From: a virus
Strand: one strand, 5' to 3'
Length of the DNA stretch: 24,659 bases
Virus record (IMG/VR): IMGVR_UViG_3300048919_000254
Span: 1 to 24,659 of that record
Shown in pieces: positions 13,980-23,300 of the stretch. Within the stretch, counting starts at the first letter, position 1. Each line of letters starts with the position of its first letter. The notes beneath the pieces are model-generated. The model did not search any database and had not been told where the DNA came from. It worked only from the letters and a program-made list of their open reading frames with translations. The position numbers were made by a program, and so were the translations under genes.

Positions 13980-14237
13980 ATGCCTGACATCCCCGACACG
14001 CCACCCCCGGCGACACTACTGTTTGAGCGTGCTATGACCGCTATCAGCCAGACTGAAAGCGTCATCTGCCGTCGTGCCAAATGGGGTAATACACCCGTTC
14101 ACGTTTTTACTCAGAATGACGCTGACAGCCAGAAGACATTTATCGTCATGGGTGAAACGGGCGTGCTATTTTTCTATGATCCTACGCCTGAAGATATTCT
14201 ATCGTCAGACTGGCAGGTCATTTCGCTGCTACACTGA
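13980..14237 (+). CDS. Tad2-like (DUF2829) candidate anti-Thoeris protein
   Basis: An 85-residue protein with a strong ribosome site (AAGGAG, 6 bp spacing). The pattern fits the DUF2829/Tad2 family: F15-xx-A18-M-xx-I22, then R31-R-xx-W35, a central beta hairpin (KTFIVMGETGVLFFY), and a closing signature Y66-x-P-T-P-x-D72-I-L-xx-D77-W78-x-V. Tad2 proteins are small phage sponges that bind the cyclic ADP-ribose signal of Thoeris and so block the defence. Family members normally begin almost at the F..A motif; here a Pro-rich stretch of about 12 residues precedes it. It lies directly downstream of the C4-like RNA, so it may be controlled by it. Membership is by motif only; ligand-binding residues were not mapped, so anti-Thoeris activity is inference. 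Confidence 0.62.
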   Translation: MPDIPDTPPPATLLFERAMTAISQTESVICRRAKWGNTPVHVFTQNDADSQKTFIVMGETGVLFFYDPTPEDILSSDWQVISLLH

Positions 14238-14331
14238 ATCGGCAATTTGTCATAGTGTCGCAAATTAGAGCTGATTCAGGTTTCAGCGGTTAATTCAGTT
14301 TAAATAACTCCGCTTGCCAGATCGTCTCTTT

Positions 14332-14381
14332 CGGGCGTATATATGTCAGTACCAGGCTGAATATATAGTAGTGTCTGCCCG
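14332..14381. repeat. Long imperfect inverted repeat in the accessory island
   Basis: CGGGC (14332-14336) pairs with GCCCG (14377-14381), and inside it GTATATAT (14337-14344) can pair with ATATATAG (14361-14368). There is no U-tract. It lies between the Tad2-like gene and the promoter of the Cys/His protein. Confidence 0.5.
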
Positions 14382-14427
14382 CAATTTAAGATTAATAATA
14401 AGAATCAATATCACTATCCTTTTCCTG

Positions 14428-14433
14428 TATAAT
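14428..14433 (+). promoter_or_regulatory. -10 box for the Cys/His protein
   Basis: A perfect TATAAT 28 bp before the start codon, directly preceded by TG. The -35 region is poor, so it may need an activator. Confidence 0.5.
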
Positions 14434-14461
14434 CAGGATCATCCTTGCTTAAGGAATTAAC

Positions 14462-14941
14462 ATGTTAAAAGCAAAGAAATACTACGTGTCTTTTCATTAT
14501 GAAAGCGGCACGCTGCTGCACAGGGAAGGCTGTAACTTACTCCCGAAATCGCCTGAAAGCCGGACTTTTATCGGCACCCTCTATACGTCGCAGCAGGCAA
14601 TGACAGTAGCGGTGGTACATCATCGTAATACTGAACACTGCCCGGTATGTCTCAAGAAACAGAACCCCGAAGAGGCTGATGCCCGTAAAGAGCAGTTCGC
14701 AAGCCTCAGCCAGAAACGGCGCACCGTAAATACAAAGAGACCTGTGTCTAAAGCAAAACCGGAGGTAGTGATAGCGACACAGAAATGCCAGTCCGATGGG
14801 GGGGCAAAAGTTATGCCAGCAGCAGCCGTAATGAAGAGCGCAATGGCTCAGCCGCAGCACGGCCCGCAGCAGGTTGTGAGAATTAAAAAAGGTGTTGAAG
14901 CTGTTGCTGTGCAGCACTTTGTTTACAGTTGGCCTGATTAG
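14462..14941 (+). CDS. Cys/His-containing hypothetical protein
   Basis: A 159-residue protein that I cannot name. The N-terminal 65 residues look like a compact zinc-binding fold: YYVSFHYESG, H20-R-E-G-C24, GTLYTSQQAMTVA, then C60-P-V-C63. The His/Cys spacing would give one metal site. From residue 66 onward the chain is Lys/Arg/Gln/Ala-rich and likely disordered (RKEQFASLSQKRRTVNTKRPVSK), which suits nucleic-acid contact. The ribosome site is good (TTAAGGA). It has its own -10 box upstream and its own terminator downstream, so it is a stand-alone unit. A seven-G run (14798-14804) falls in the second half. A regulator or host-takeover protein is possible; nothing fixes the function. Confidence 0.7.
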   Translation: MLKAKKYYVSFHYESGTLLHREGCNLLPKSPESRTFIGTLYTSQQAMTVAVVHHRNTEHCPVCLKKQNPEEADARKEQFASLSQKRRTVNTKRPVSKAKPEVVIATQKCQSDGGAKVMPAAAVMKSAMAQPQHGPQQVVRIKKGVEAVAVQHFVYSWPD

Positions 14942-14990
14942 CTGCATCTGATACCACAAAAACAGTCTCCTGATAACTGGCTGTCTGTTA

Positions 14991-15026
14991 CCGCATGAAG
15001 GCTTACCTGCGTGCGGTTTTTTTTCC
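14991..15026 (+). terminator. Terminator after the Cys/His protein
   Basis: Stem ACCGCATG / CGTGCGGT (one G-U pair) with a 12-base loop, followed by a run of eight T ending near 15026. Confidence 0.85.
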
Positions 15027-15027
15027 T

Positions 15028-15552
15028 GCAATTAATACGTTAACAAGTATTCATGTAATAACGCTTATTAATAATCAGCGTGATTTACTAAGCCAGTAAT
15101 AGTCATTTTAATTATCCGGGCAAAATTACCTCTTGTTTTGTCCATGGAAATTAGATAACACCGGGAAGTACAACCTTGTAAGGCTTAACTCTATATGGTT
15201 TTTTTGGTCTGGCATTATTCTCAAAAATTATGCTGAATTGGCTATATATTTATGAAGTGAAAATTTAAATTCAGTCACTTACATGTTGCTGAATGGTGAG
15301 GTTTTAAACAACGCGATTAATAATTAGTGCAGGGTAAATCTATAGTTCGTTAAAAAATGTTTTTAAAAGTAAAACTAAAATGCTAAGTTTTGTTAACGCA
15401 GGCGGGCTAATGTGAAAAAGGTTGTTATATAAATTTTACATACATTCATCTGTCGCTATTACGGGTTATGGATAGCCATGAATAGTACCAATTCCGAATG
15501 ATAATTTCGTTACGCACAGCACCTCTGTTTTTGTCATCCAGGTATATCCGCA
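15028..15552. other. AT-rich gap with no recognisable gene
   Basis: About 525 bp with no ORF of useful length or clear ribosome site on either strand. It is AT-rich and contains short imperfect repeats such as ACGCT..AGCGT near 15061-15082 and CCTTGTAAGG near 15173. It could be leftover DNA from an insertion, a binding region for a silencing protein such as H-NS, or a regulatory zone. I see no tRNA, IS end or attachment site. Confidence 0.5.
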
Positions 15553-15571
15553 TTGATAAGATTTTTATCAA
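15553..15571. promoter_or_regulatory. Perfect inverted repeat, operator-like
   Basis: TTGATAA (15553-15559), spacer GATTT, TTATCAA (15565-15571). It abuts the following terminator hairpin. It could be a protein-binding site or part of a compound 3' end. Confidence 0.5.
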
Positions 15572-15608
15572 CCGCACACCCCCTGAAAGTGGCGTGCGGC
15601 CTTTTTTT
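15572..15608. terminator. Terminator at the portal-gene end
   Basis: Stem CCGCAC (15572-15577) / GTGCGG (15594-15599). The long T run (15602-15608) is on the + side, so the strongest action would be to stop + transcripts from entering the portal gene antisense. On the minus side, where it follows the prt stop, the tract (TTGATAAAAAT) is weak. Confidence 0.7.
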
Positions 15609-15616
15609 ATTGGTTG

Positions 15617-17314
15617 TCAGCTGCCGGGTGTCGTCACGTAACGCGCAAATGCCACCAGCTCTTCATGCGTCCAGCTGGCCGGATCGGAGCCGTCAGGCGC
15701 GGATTCATTCATCATTCCGCTGCCGCCTTCATCCTCCTGCGCATCCGCTTTCTTCCTGCTCTTCTCAAATTCCGCCAGCATCTTGTCGAGCGTGCCGCCG
15801 TCCATTTTCAGCTGATCGCTGAACAGGTAGCGCATGAACGTGTCATTTTCCGCCAGCTTGTTGTTGGCCTGTAGCGCGTCCATGACCTGCACCATAAGGG
15901 TAATGAAGTTGGCGCGGGCGTCCATTTCGCGGCTTTCTTCTTCCTGAATGGCGGTGTTCATGGAGTTAAACTGCACGACATAGGGCCGATCGTTAACCGG
16001 GTACACCTTGCCGTATTTGAACGCCAGGTGAATATCGATCAGTCGGTAAATCATTTCCTGCGCACTCTGTCGCAGCCACTGCGCCCGGAGTGCCGCCTGA
16101 ATGGCCGTCTGAATCCAGCCGCCTTCACCCAGTCCGCCAGCCATCTGATCGGCCCAGCCCAGCATAGTTGAGTCTATACCGAGCGCGGCGCACAGCTGGC
16201 GCAGGTGAAACATCACGTCCTCAATGCCGGTAATGTCGGCGGGTATCGACTGCGTATCAATCGTAATACCGTTTTTACCATCACCCATCACCGGGATCAC
16301 ATGGTTCATCACGGTTGGCATGGTGTTACCGTTCACGGCTTTTTTCTGAAGCGCTTCGCCATGGCGCTTAAGCGTCTGCGATACGGTGCGGGTATAGTTC
16401 GCGCCTACAACCGGATCGAGTGAGTTGGTAGTCAGGGCAATCAGGCGGTCAATTTTTGCGGCATTATAGCGCGTTGCCTTCAGCGCATTCAGCGCCCCCA
16501 CAAGATTCAGGAAGGGTTCATAGGCATGCGCCAGGAAGCTGGTGCCATAGTTCTGCGTCTCCGCAACCTCCTTATCTTCTTCCTCCGACAGCAGAGAGTA
16601 ACCGCGATTCCCGGACGTCACAGGCTGAACGTTGCGCGTGGGCGTCCAGTACGGATTTTTCATCGGGACCAGTGACCACGGCGTAGACAGTGTGCGGGTA
16701 TGGGTATCAGGTGCCAGCACGTAATCACCGCCAAAACCCACCAGCTGATCGCCTTTATAAAACTCTTGAATGAAGTAGGGCAGCGAGTAATAGCTATTTT
16801 CCAGACTGGTGATCCCCTTGCCGGTACGGGCATAGGGGCGGACATAGGAGACGCCGAAAATCGCCATGGTCATAGCCAGCGACGGCAGATGCCGGTTAAT
16901 CATCGCGCCGAGATCGTCCTGCAATTCTTTAGCCCGCGCCGTGCCTTCTGCGTCAGACGGATCAACCGGCACGATAGAGAACGCCAGACCGGTTTTTTTG
17001 TCCGGCGCGAGTGCGTGGCCAATGTGGATATTCAGTGCGGCTGAGCACGTCGGGCTGTTAGCCATTTCCTCCAGAATCGCATAGCGCTGCAGCCGGTCCA
17101 GTGGCAGCTCCGCGCCCAGGTAAAGACTGTCGCCGGCAGAGGTCATTTCCCCCGCCTTCCCCTCGTTGTATGCCATTGCCGCCAGCCCGGAGCGAGAGAC
17201 AACCACGTTTTGCCCGTTAGTCCAGGCGAGGCTTTGCGGTGCATCTGCTGCAGCGCCCCGGAATGCCTGCCTCAGTGCGCCTAAAACAGACAATGCCTTT
17301 TTTTTAGTAGCCAA
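15617..17314 (-). CDS. prt: Portal protein Prt-like
   Basis: A 565-residue portal, the dodecameric vertex ring through which DNA enters and leaves the head. The identification comes from overall character and synteny next to pro and darB as in P1. The clip/stem/wing pattern is consistent: LPLDRLQRYAILEEM..SPTCSAALNIH near 75-100, a central domain (HAYEPFLNLVGALNALKATRYNAAKIDRLIALT), then GIEDVMFHLRQLCAALGIDSTMLGWADQM, RAQWLRQSAQEMIYRLIDIH and QEEESREMDARANFI typical of large portal proteins. The C-terminal tail is acidic and Gly/Ser-rich (ADAQEDEGGSGMM). The start is TTG at 17314, chosen for AGGG 9 bp upstream and because the frame begins with the expected Lys-rich N-terminus. It is divergent from darB. 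Confidence 0.78.
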   Translation of the reverse strand: MATKKKALSVLGALRQAFRGAAADAPQSLAWTNGQNVVVSRSGLAAMAYNEGKAGEMTSAGDSLYLGAELPLDRLQRYAILEEMANSPTCSAALNIHIGHALAPDKKTGLAFSIVPVDPSDAEGTARAKELQDDLGAMINRHLPSLAMTMAIFGVSYVRPYARTGKGITSLENSYYSLPYFIQEFYKGDQLVGFGGDYVLAPDTHTRTLSTPWSLVPMKNPYWTPTRNVQPVTSGNRGYSLLSEEEDKEVAETQNYGTSFLAHAYEPFLNLVGALNALKATRYNAAKIDRLIALTTNSLDPVVGANYTRTVSQTLKRHGEALQKKAVNGNTMPTVMNHVIPVMGDGKNGITIDTQSIPADITGIEDVMFHLRQLCAALGIDSTMLGWADQMAGGLGEGGWIQTAIQAALRAQWLRQSAQEMIYRLIDIHLAFKYGKVYPVNDRPYVVQFNSMNTAIQEEESREMDARANFITLMVQVMDALQANNKLAENDTFMRYLFSDQLKMDGGTLDKMLAEFEKSRKKADAQEDEGGSGMMNESAPDGSDPASWTHEELVAFARYVTTPGS

Positions 17315-17350
17315 AGTTATACGCCCTATTTAATAAACCTTTAGAATCAA

Positions 17351-17370
17351 ATAAAGCATATTCGCTTTAT
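17351..17370. promoter_or_regulatory. Inverted repeat in the prt/darB divergent promoter region
   Basis: ATAAAGC (17351-17357) / GCTTTAT (17364-17370) with spacer ATATTC lies in the 79-bp gap between two divergent starts. Both promoters must lie here; I cannot fix -35/-10 pairs with confidence. It is a candidate operator that would control both genes. Confidence 0.5.
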
Positions 17371-17393
17371 GCAATCTGAGGGAAAGTTACACA

Positions 17394-20300
17394 GTGGAAA
17401 ATCCAGCAAATAGGGCGGTGCAGGAGGCGGGATCGGTTGAGGAACTGATCCGGCTGGTCATGCGCTTGCACAAACAGCGGACCGTAGTCGCGTTTGGCGT
17501 GACCAAGCGTGAAGGCGTGAGTCTTCAGCGTGAGCGCCGGAGTGCAAACGACAATGCGATCGCACTGCTTAACTCACTGCCGCAGGGCTTCGACGGCAAC
17601 AAACTGACTGATGAACAGCGCCGGGTACTGGCGGGCTACAGCGGTGAGGGCGGTCTGGAAGGAAGCGGCGGCAGTCAGTATGAGTACTACACACCGCCAT
17701 TCATGGCCGAGGGTATATGGGATCTGTTTTCGGATTACGGTATTACCAGCGGTCACATGCTGGAGCCGTCAGCCGGTACCGGCGTTTTTCAGGAGACAAA
17801 ACCAGCTGGCGCTATGATGACGTCAGCAGAGATTTCTGACACGTCCGGACGTATCAACCAGCTGCTGCACCCGGAGGATGATGTTCGCCTGAGCGCATTT
17901 GAGAAGCTGGCGGCATCCGTGCCGGATAACAGCTATGACCACGCCGTAGGTAACGTGCCGTTTGGCGACTCGCGCACAGGCTTTGCCGAGCTCGACCCGG
18001 CTTACCGCGATGAAACCAACGTTGGCCATTACTTTGTGATGCGCACCATCGACAAGGTGAAGTACGGCGGGCTGGTGGTGCTGGTGGTTCCTAACGGCAT
18101 GACCGACGGCGGCGGCAACAACAAGAAGCTGCGCGATCGCGTCTCCCGCGTGGCGGAGTTCCTGGGCGCGCATCGCATGCCGTCCGGCACTTTTGCCGAA
18201 AGCGGCACCGCAACGGTGGTGGATGTGTGGGTACTGCGTAAGCATACCGAGGCGCTGACTCAGCTGGTTCATGACAGCGATGATCAGTCTCTTGAGGCGG
18301 CAAGCGTGCTGTGGCCAACGTTCATCCGGGGCAAGTGGTTTGAAACCGAAGGCCGTCGCTTTGTTCACGGTGAAACCGAGCGATCTGACTTCAATAATAT
18401 TCTGGTGGTCAAAAAAGATGGCCAGCTGACTAATGAGGCCATGAAGGCCGCACTGTCACGCCGCTTTGACAGCCGCATTGACTGGGATCAGCTGGGTACC
18501 GCTGCTGCTGTCTGGCAGTCGCCGGTTGAAGGCGACAAGCGCCTCCTGGCTGGCGTCTGGCACACCTACGACGGCACCCGGTTTATCAAAGACGCCACCA
18601 CGGCATCGAGTGGGATTGATGCGAACCGGTTCGGCGCGGCCACGTTTGGCGATCTCCAGACAAAAACGCGCACCATTAACGGCATGCTGTCGCTCGATAG
18701 CCGCGAACTGTACGCCGCCAGCATCGAATACCCCCAGCTGTTTGACGATCGCACCCATGCTGCGATCCGTTTCGCCATGCAGCAGAAACCGGGCCACCGC
18801 TGGCGCGTTATGCGTGCCTCGATCATCGGTTTGCGTATCAATGACGCGCTGAATACGCAGATGCTGGGCGGCGACGCCAGCGGCATCATTGCCGACGCTG
18901 CCCGCCTGGTGAGCGAAGAAGTGGGCCAGTACGGCACGCCGAAAGGCCTGAAACTGGCGGGGCTGTCTGACGCCAGCGCGAAAGGCTGGCTGAGTTTTCA
19001 GGCCAACGTGAGCCGTGAGGGCGATCTGTCAGCGCTGCTGAACGGCACAATTGACCGCAGCGAAGCCGTGGCAGTCGATTTCTCCAGCCCGGAGCAGGTG
19101 GTATCACACCTTTTCAGCGACGTTGATATGGTCCCGGTTGCGCTGGCCGCTTTCCGTGCCGCGTTTACCGGCCAGCTGCCGGAAGATGACGACGCGCTAC
19201 TGGCGCACCTGGCGACGTTCCCGGAGATCGCCCTTGATGGCAACGGCAACATCATGCCGCTGGCACGCGCCACCAGCGGCAACGTGCGTGGCAAAGTCTC
19301 CCGCCTGGCGGGGCTGATTGATGATGCGCCGGACGGCCCGGTAAAGGCGAACTATGTCCGCCAGCTGGAAGCCATTAACGAGAAGCGCAAGCACACGCCG
19401 GTTGAAGACATTACGGTAAACCTCAATGCCCGCTGGCTGGACCGTCGCCTGATCAAAGAGTTCCTGATCGAGCAGGGCTTTGATGACTTCAAATACTCGC
19501 AGGATCTGGAAAACGACAATGGCTATCTGACCGCAGAAGACAACTACGCGGGCAAGGACGGCGTTTTCTCTGGCTATCAGGTTCGATCTGTCACCAGCAA
19601 AGGCGGCGTGACCGAGTTCAAGCGCGCCAGCTACAAAGACGGCTTCTACAACCAGCTGGAAAATTACCTCAACGGCGTGAAGCCACGCGGGGTAAACGCC
19701 AATGTGTACCTGAAGCGAATCAGTGAGCTGGAGTCGCATTTCAATGACTGGCTTCGCACGCATCCGGACGTGGAAAACGTTGTCAGTGATTACAACGACG
19801 CCTTTAACGGCTACGTTCCGTTTGAGCACTCTTCTTCCTCGCTGCAGCTGCAGCAGATCAGCGGCAAACGTCTCCCGCTGAGCTATCAGAATGCCGAAGT
19901 CCGGCGCCTGTCAGAAGACGGCCGCGGCATCATGGGCTTTGGAACAGGCTTGGGTAAAACCACGACGGCGCTGGCGCTGGAAGCCTACAACTACGAGGTA
20001 GGGCGCAGTAAGCGTACCGTTTACGTCGTGCCGAAAGCCGTCCTCCAGAACTGGTATCACGAAGCGCAGAGCTTCTACAGTGCCGAAGCCTTCCAGAACA
20101 TGCTGTTTGTCGGGCTGGATGAAGTGCGCGGTGAAGATGGCCAGATCATGCAAGCCCAGGAGCGTGACGAGAACAACGAGCCGAAACTGGACAAAGACGG
20201 CCAGCCGGTGATGCGTAATGTGGTGAAAGAGTCCGCGGCCGCCACTGTGCTTGAGCGCATGAACATGATCCCGGTCTCCAACTACCGCGCCGTGGTAATG

Positions 20301-23300
20301 ACTAAAGAGCAGTTTGGCGATATCCCGATGCGCCCTGAGACTATTGAGGAAAACTCCAGCCAGGCAGTCTTTAACCAGATTGAGAATGGCCGCACGGACC
20401 TGATGAAGTCCACGCACCGCGCCGCCACGTCCCGTAACAAACTCCGCGACAAAGCCGCCGATACCGGCACGAAGAAAAAGAGCCAGATCCCTTACTTTGA
20501 GGATATGCACTTTGACAGCGTGATCGCAGACGAAGGGCATAACTACCGCAACTCGCACAGCGCCGGACGCGAAGCAGGCCAGCTGGCCTACCTGCCTAAT
20601 CCGTCTGTCTCCAAGATTGCCCGCGATATGGCCGTAAAAAGCCAGTACATGATGAAAAAGTACAACGGCCGCGGCGTCGTTATGCTGACCGCAACGCCGC
20701 TGGTTAACTCACCGATTGACGCCTTTAACATGCTGTCACACGTCGTGTCGCTGGATGAGTGGAAGGCGATGGGGATACTGACGCCGGATGACTTTGTGCG
20801 CGTATTCGGTGAAACCGACACTGTTACTGTCCAGAAGATTTCAGGCGAACTGGAGGACAAGCAGGGGCTGGTAGGCTTCAAAAACCTTGATGGTCTGCGC
20901 GGCATCTTCCATCGCTGGACGACGCTTAAATCTGCTGCTGACGTGAAAGACAGCGTGAAGATCCCAGGCCTCGACGAGAAAACCGTTGGCGTGCCGATGA
21001 CGCGGGACCAGAAGGAGCTTTATGAAGAGCTCCGCGTGCGCGCCAGCCGTATCGGGCAGAAGGAAATCGTACAGGACAATGGTGACGGCCACATTTCCAT
21101 TGTGCAGAACGACGACGATTTCATTTTCTCTGTTATCCGCGACATGGATAAGGTGGTTATCGATCCGGACCTGTACCGCTCCGCTATCACGTTCCGCTTC
21201 CGTGAAGAGGACGTAGAACTAGCGAAACAGGTGGCGCGTGCGCTGCCGGGTGAGGCCGGTGGCCAGCTGCTTGCCGGTGATGATGAAGAGACAGCTGAGG
21301 ATGCGGAAACCGGCCTTACCGATACGCGCACCAGCAAGGTAGTCAAAACCACGCTGAAGGATCGCGGGGGCGTCGTGGAGCTGGTGGTGAGCGACATGCT
21401 GGAGCAGCAGGTACTGGACGCAATCGCTGCTGCCGGTATCAGTATGCAAAACGTCTCACACCCGGTACCGCCAAAGTATGCCGCGCTGATTGATAACCTG
21501 AAGGCAGGCCTGCCGGACGGTAAGCAGATCATTTTCATGGATGAGAAGTCCCAGCACAACAAGCTGCGCCGCATTATCGCCAGCGCCTTGGGCCTGACAG
21601 AGCAGCAGATAGGCATTATCAACGCTACAACAGTCAGCCAGGCGTCCGGCGTGAAAGTGAAGCCTGTGAAGAAACCGGTTGAGCCGGTGGAGAAAGCGGA
21701 CGGCAGTTTTAAGGACGGTGCATGGGACAAGTATTATCAGGATCTGGCGCGCTATGAGGATTATCAGGCCGCAATGAGTGACGCCTCGCTGGCCGGTATG
21801 GAAGGGATCGCCGCCGACTACAACGAAGGCCGCACGCCAATCATCATCTGCAATAAAAAGGCCGAAGTGGGGATCAACCTGCACAAAGGCACCGCCGATA
21901 CGCACCATCTGACACTCCCCTGGACGCCAGCAAGTATCGACCAGCGTAACGGACGCGGCGCCCGCGTGGGCTCTGAGCGCGACACCATGCGCGTGCATTA
22001 CTACTGTGGCAAAGGGTCATTTGACGAGTTCCGCCTGGAGACGCTGCAGCGCAAGAAAAACTGGATCAACGACGTCATGAAATCTGACGTATCCAGCATC
22101 AGAAACGGTGATGTGGAGTCCAAAGAAGAGCAGAGCCTGCTGCTGGCCGCTAACCCGGAAGAGCGCCGCGCTCGCGTGGATGCACAGCTGAAAGCTAAGC
22201 GTGAAGCGGACCGCCAGCAGGCCGAGCGTGAAGCCGCTGCCGCGCTGGATATCTACCTGAAGGCAAGCGTTGCGGCTGCTACCCCCGTAGAAGTACTGGA
22301 AGACAACATTACCAAGCTGTCTGCTGCCTTTGATGCGATCAACGGCGATGTTGATGGCTTTCGCGAGGATGTCACCGAAGCTGAAGCCGCCTATAACCTT
22401 GAAGTTGAGAAGTATGGCAAACGGTCAGCGGATCAATGGCGCGGTCAGGATCGTCGCGTAGCGCGTGCTGCACTGCGTGATGGCCTGGCGAAGCAGAAGA
22501 AGCTGGAGCAGGAGCTGGGCGGCGCACGTAAGGCACTCACTCGTTCCAAAAGTGCGGCCAGCACCATCAAGCGCTCCCGCGGGGAAGTAGAGCGCGCCAT
22601 TAAGTCAGGCACACTTGAAGTCGATCCGGACGTGCTGCGCGCCCCGGAGCAGTACATGAAACTGCCTGATGGCCAGCTGCTACGAATTGGCGCGACATAT
22701 GAAATCTGGCTCAACGATGACCGCGAAGAAAAGGGCGTATTCCAGATTCGTAAATTCTTCCCGGAGAAAAATACGGTTGAGGTAGAGCTTATCCATAAGC
22801 CGCTGCGCTGCTATACCGGTCCGAACGTAGGCGCCTTAGCTGAAATGCCGTCTGCGCTGGTGGGCGATCGCGTGGATATCACCAGTGACCAGGCAAAAGC
22901 GCTCCAGACAGCTGCGAAAGGCATCGAGCCGACAGACCTGGCTGACACGCTGAGCCGTGCTGACTTCTACGCGGCCATTCACGCGGGCGTCCTGAATGTG
23001 CGCACAGACGGATGGCTGTACCGCGACAGTGACGGCAGGCTGAAACTGGCTTACCTCAGCGGCACGATCAGCGCCAGCGAAGAGCGACCGGCTGAAACGT
23101 GGCTGTATCCGGACCACAGCGACGAGCAGCTTAAGCGCGAGCTTTATCAGTACAGCGTGGATAACAACATCTACAGCGCGCAGGGTTTCTTTAAGGCGAT
23201 GTTTGGCCGCAACTACGACACGGCATTGCAGGCTTACGGGAAGCAGGCGGGCATGGCGGACGTGGTTAAAGTCTTTAAGCGGCTGGTGGCTGAGTTTGAA

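Noticed and set aside
13787-13987. A 66-residue + ORF within the C4-like region
   Set aside because: The region is better explained as a structured RNA; the ORF has no ribosome site and runs through the hairpins into the next gene.
15553-15874. Two + strand ORFs of 86-89 residues near the portal 3' end
   Set aside because: They are antisense to the portal C-terminus, are Arg/Ser/His-rich, and start inside a terminator region.
19197-20558. Minus-strand ORFs of about 210 residues inside darB
   Set aside because: They lie opposite conserved helicase and linker segments of DarB and show His/Val-rich composition typical of antisense frames.
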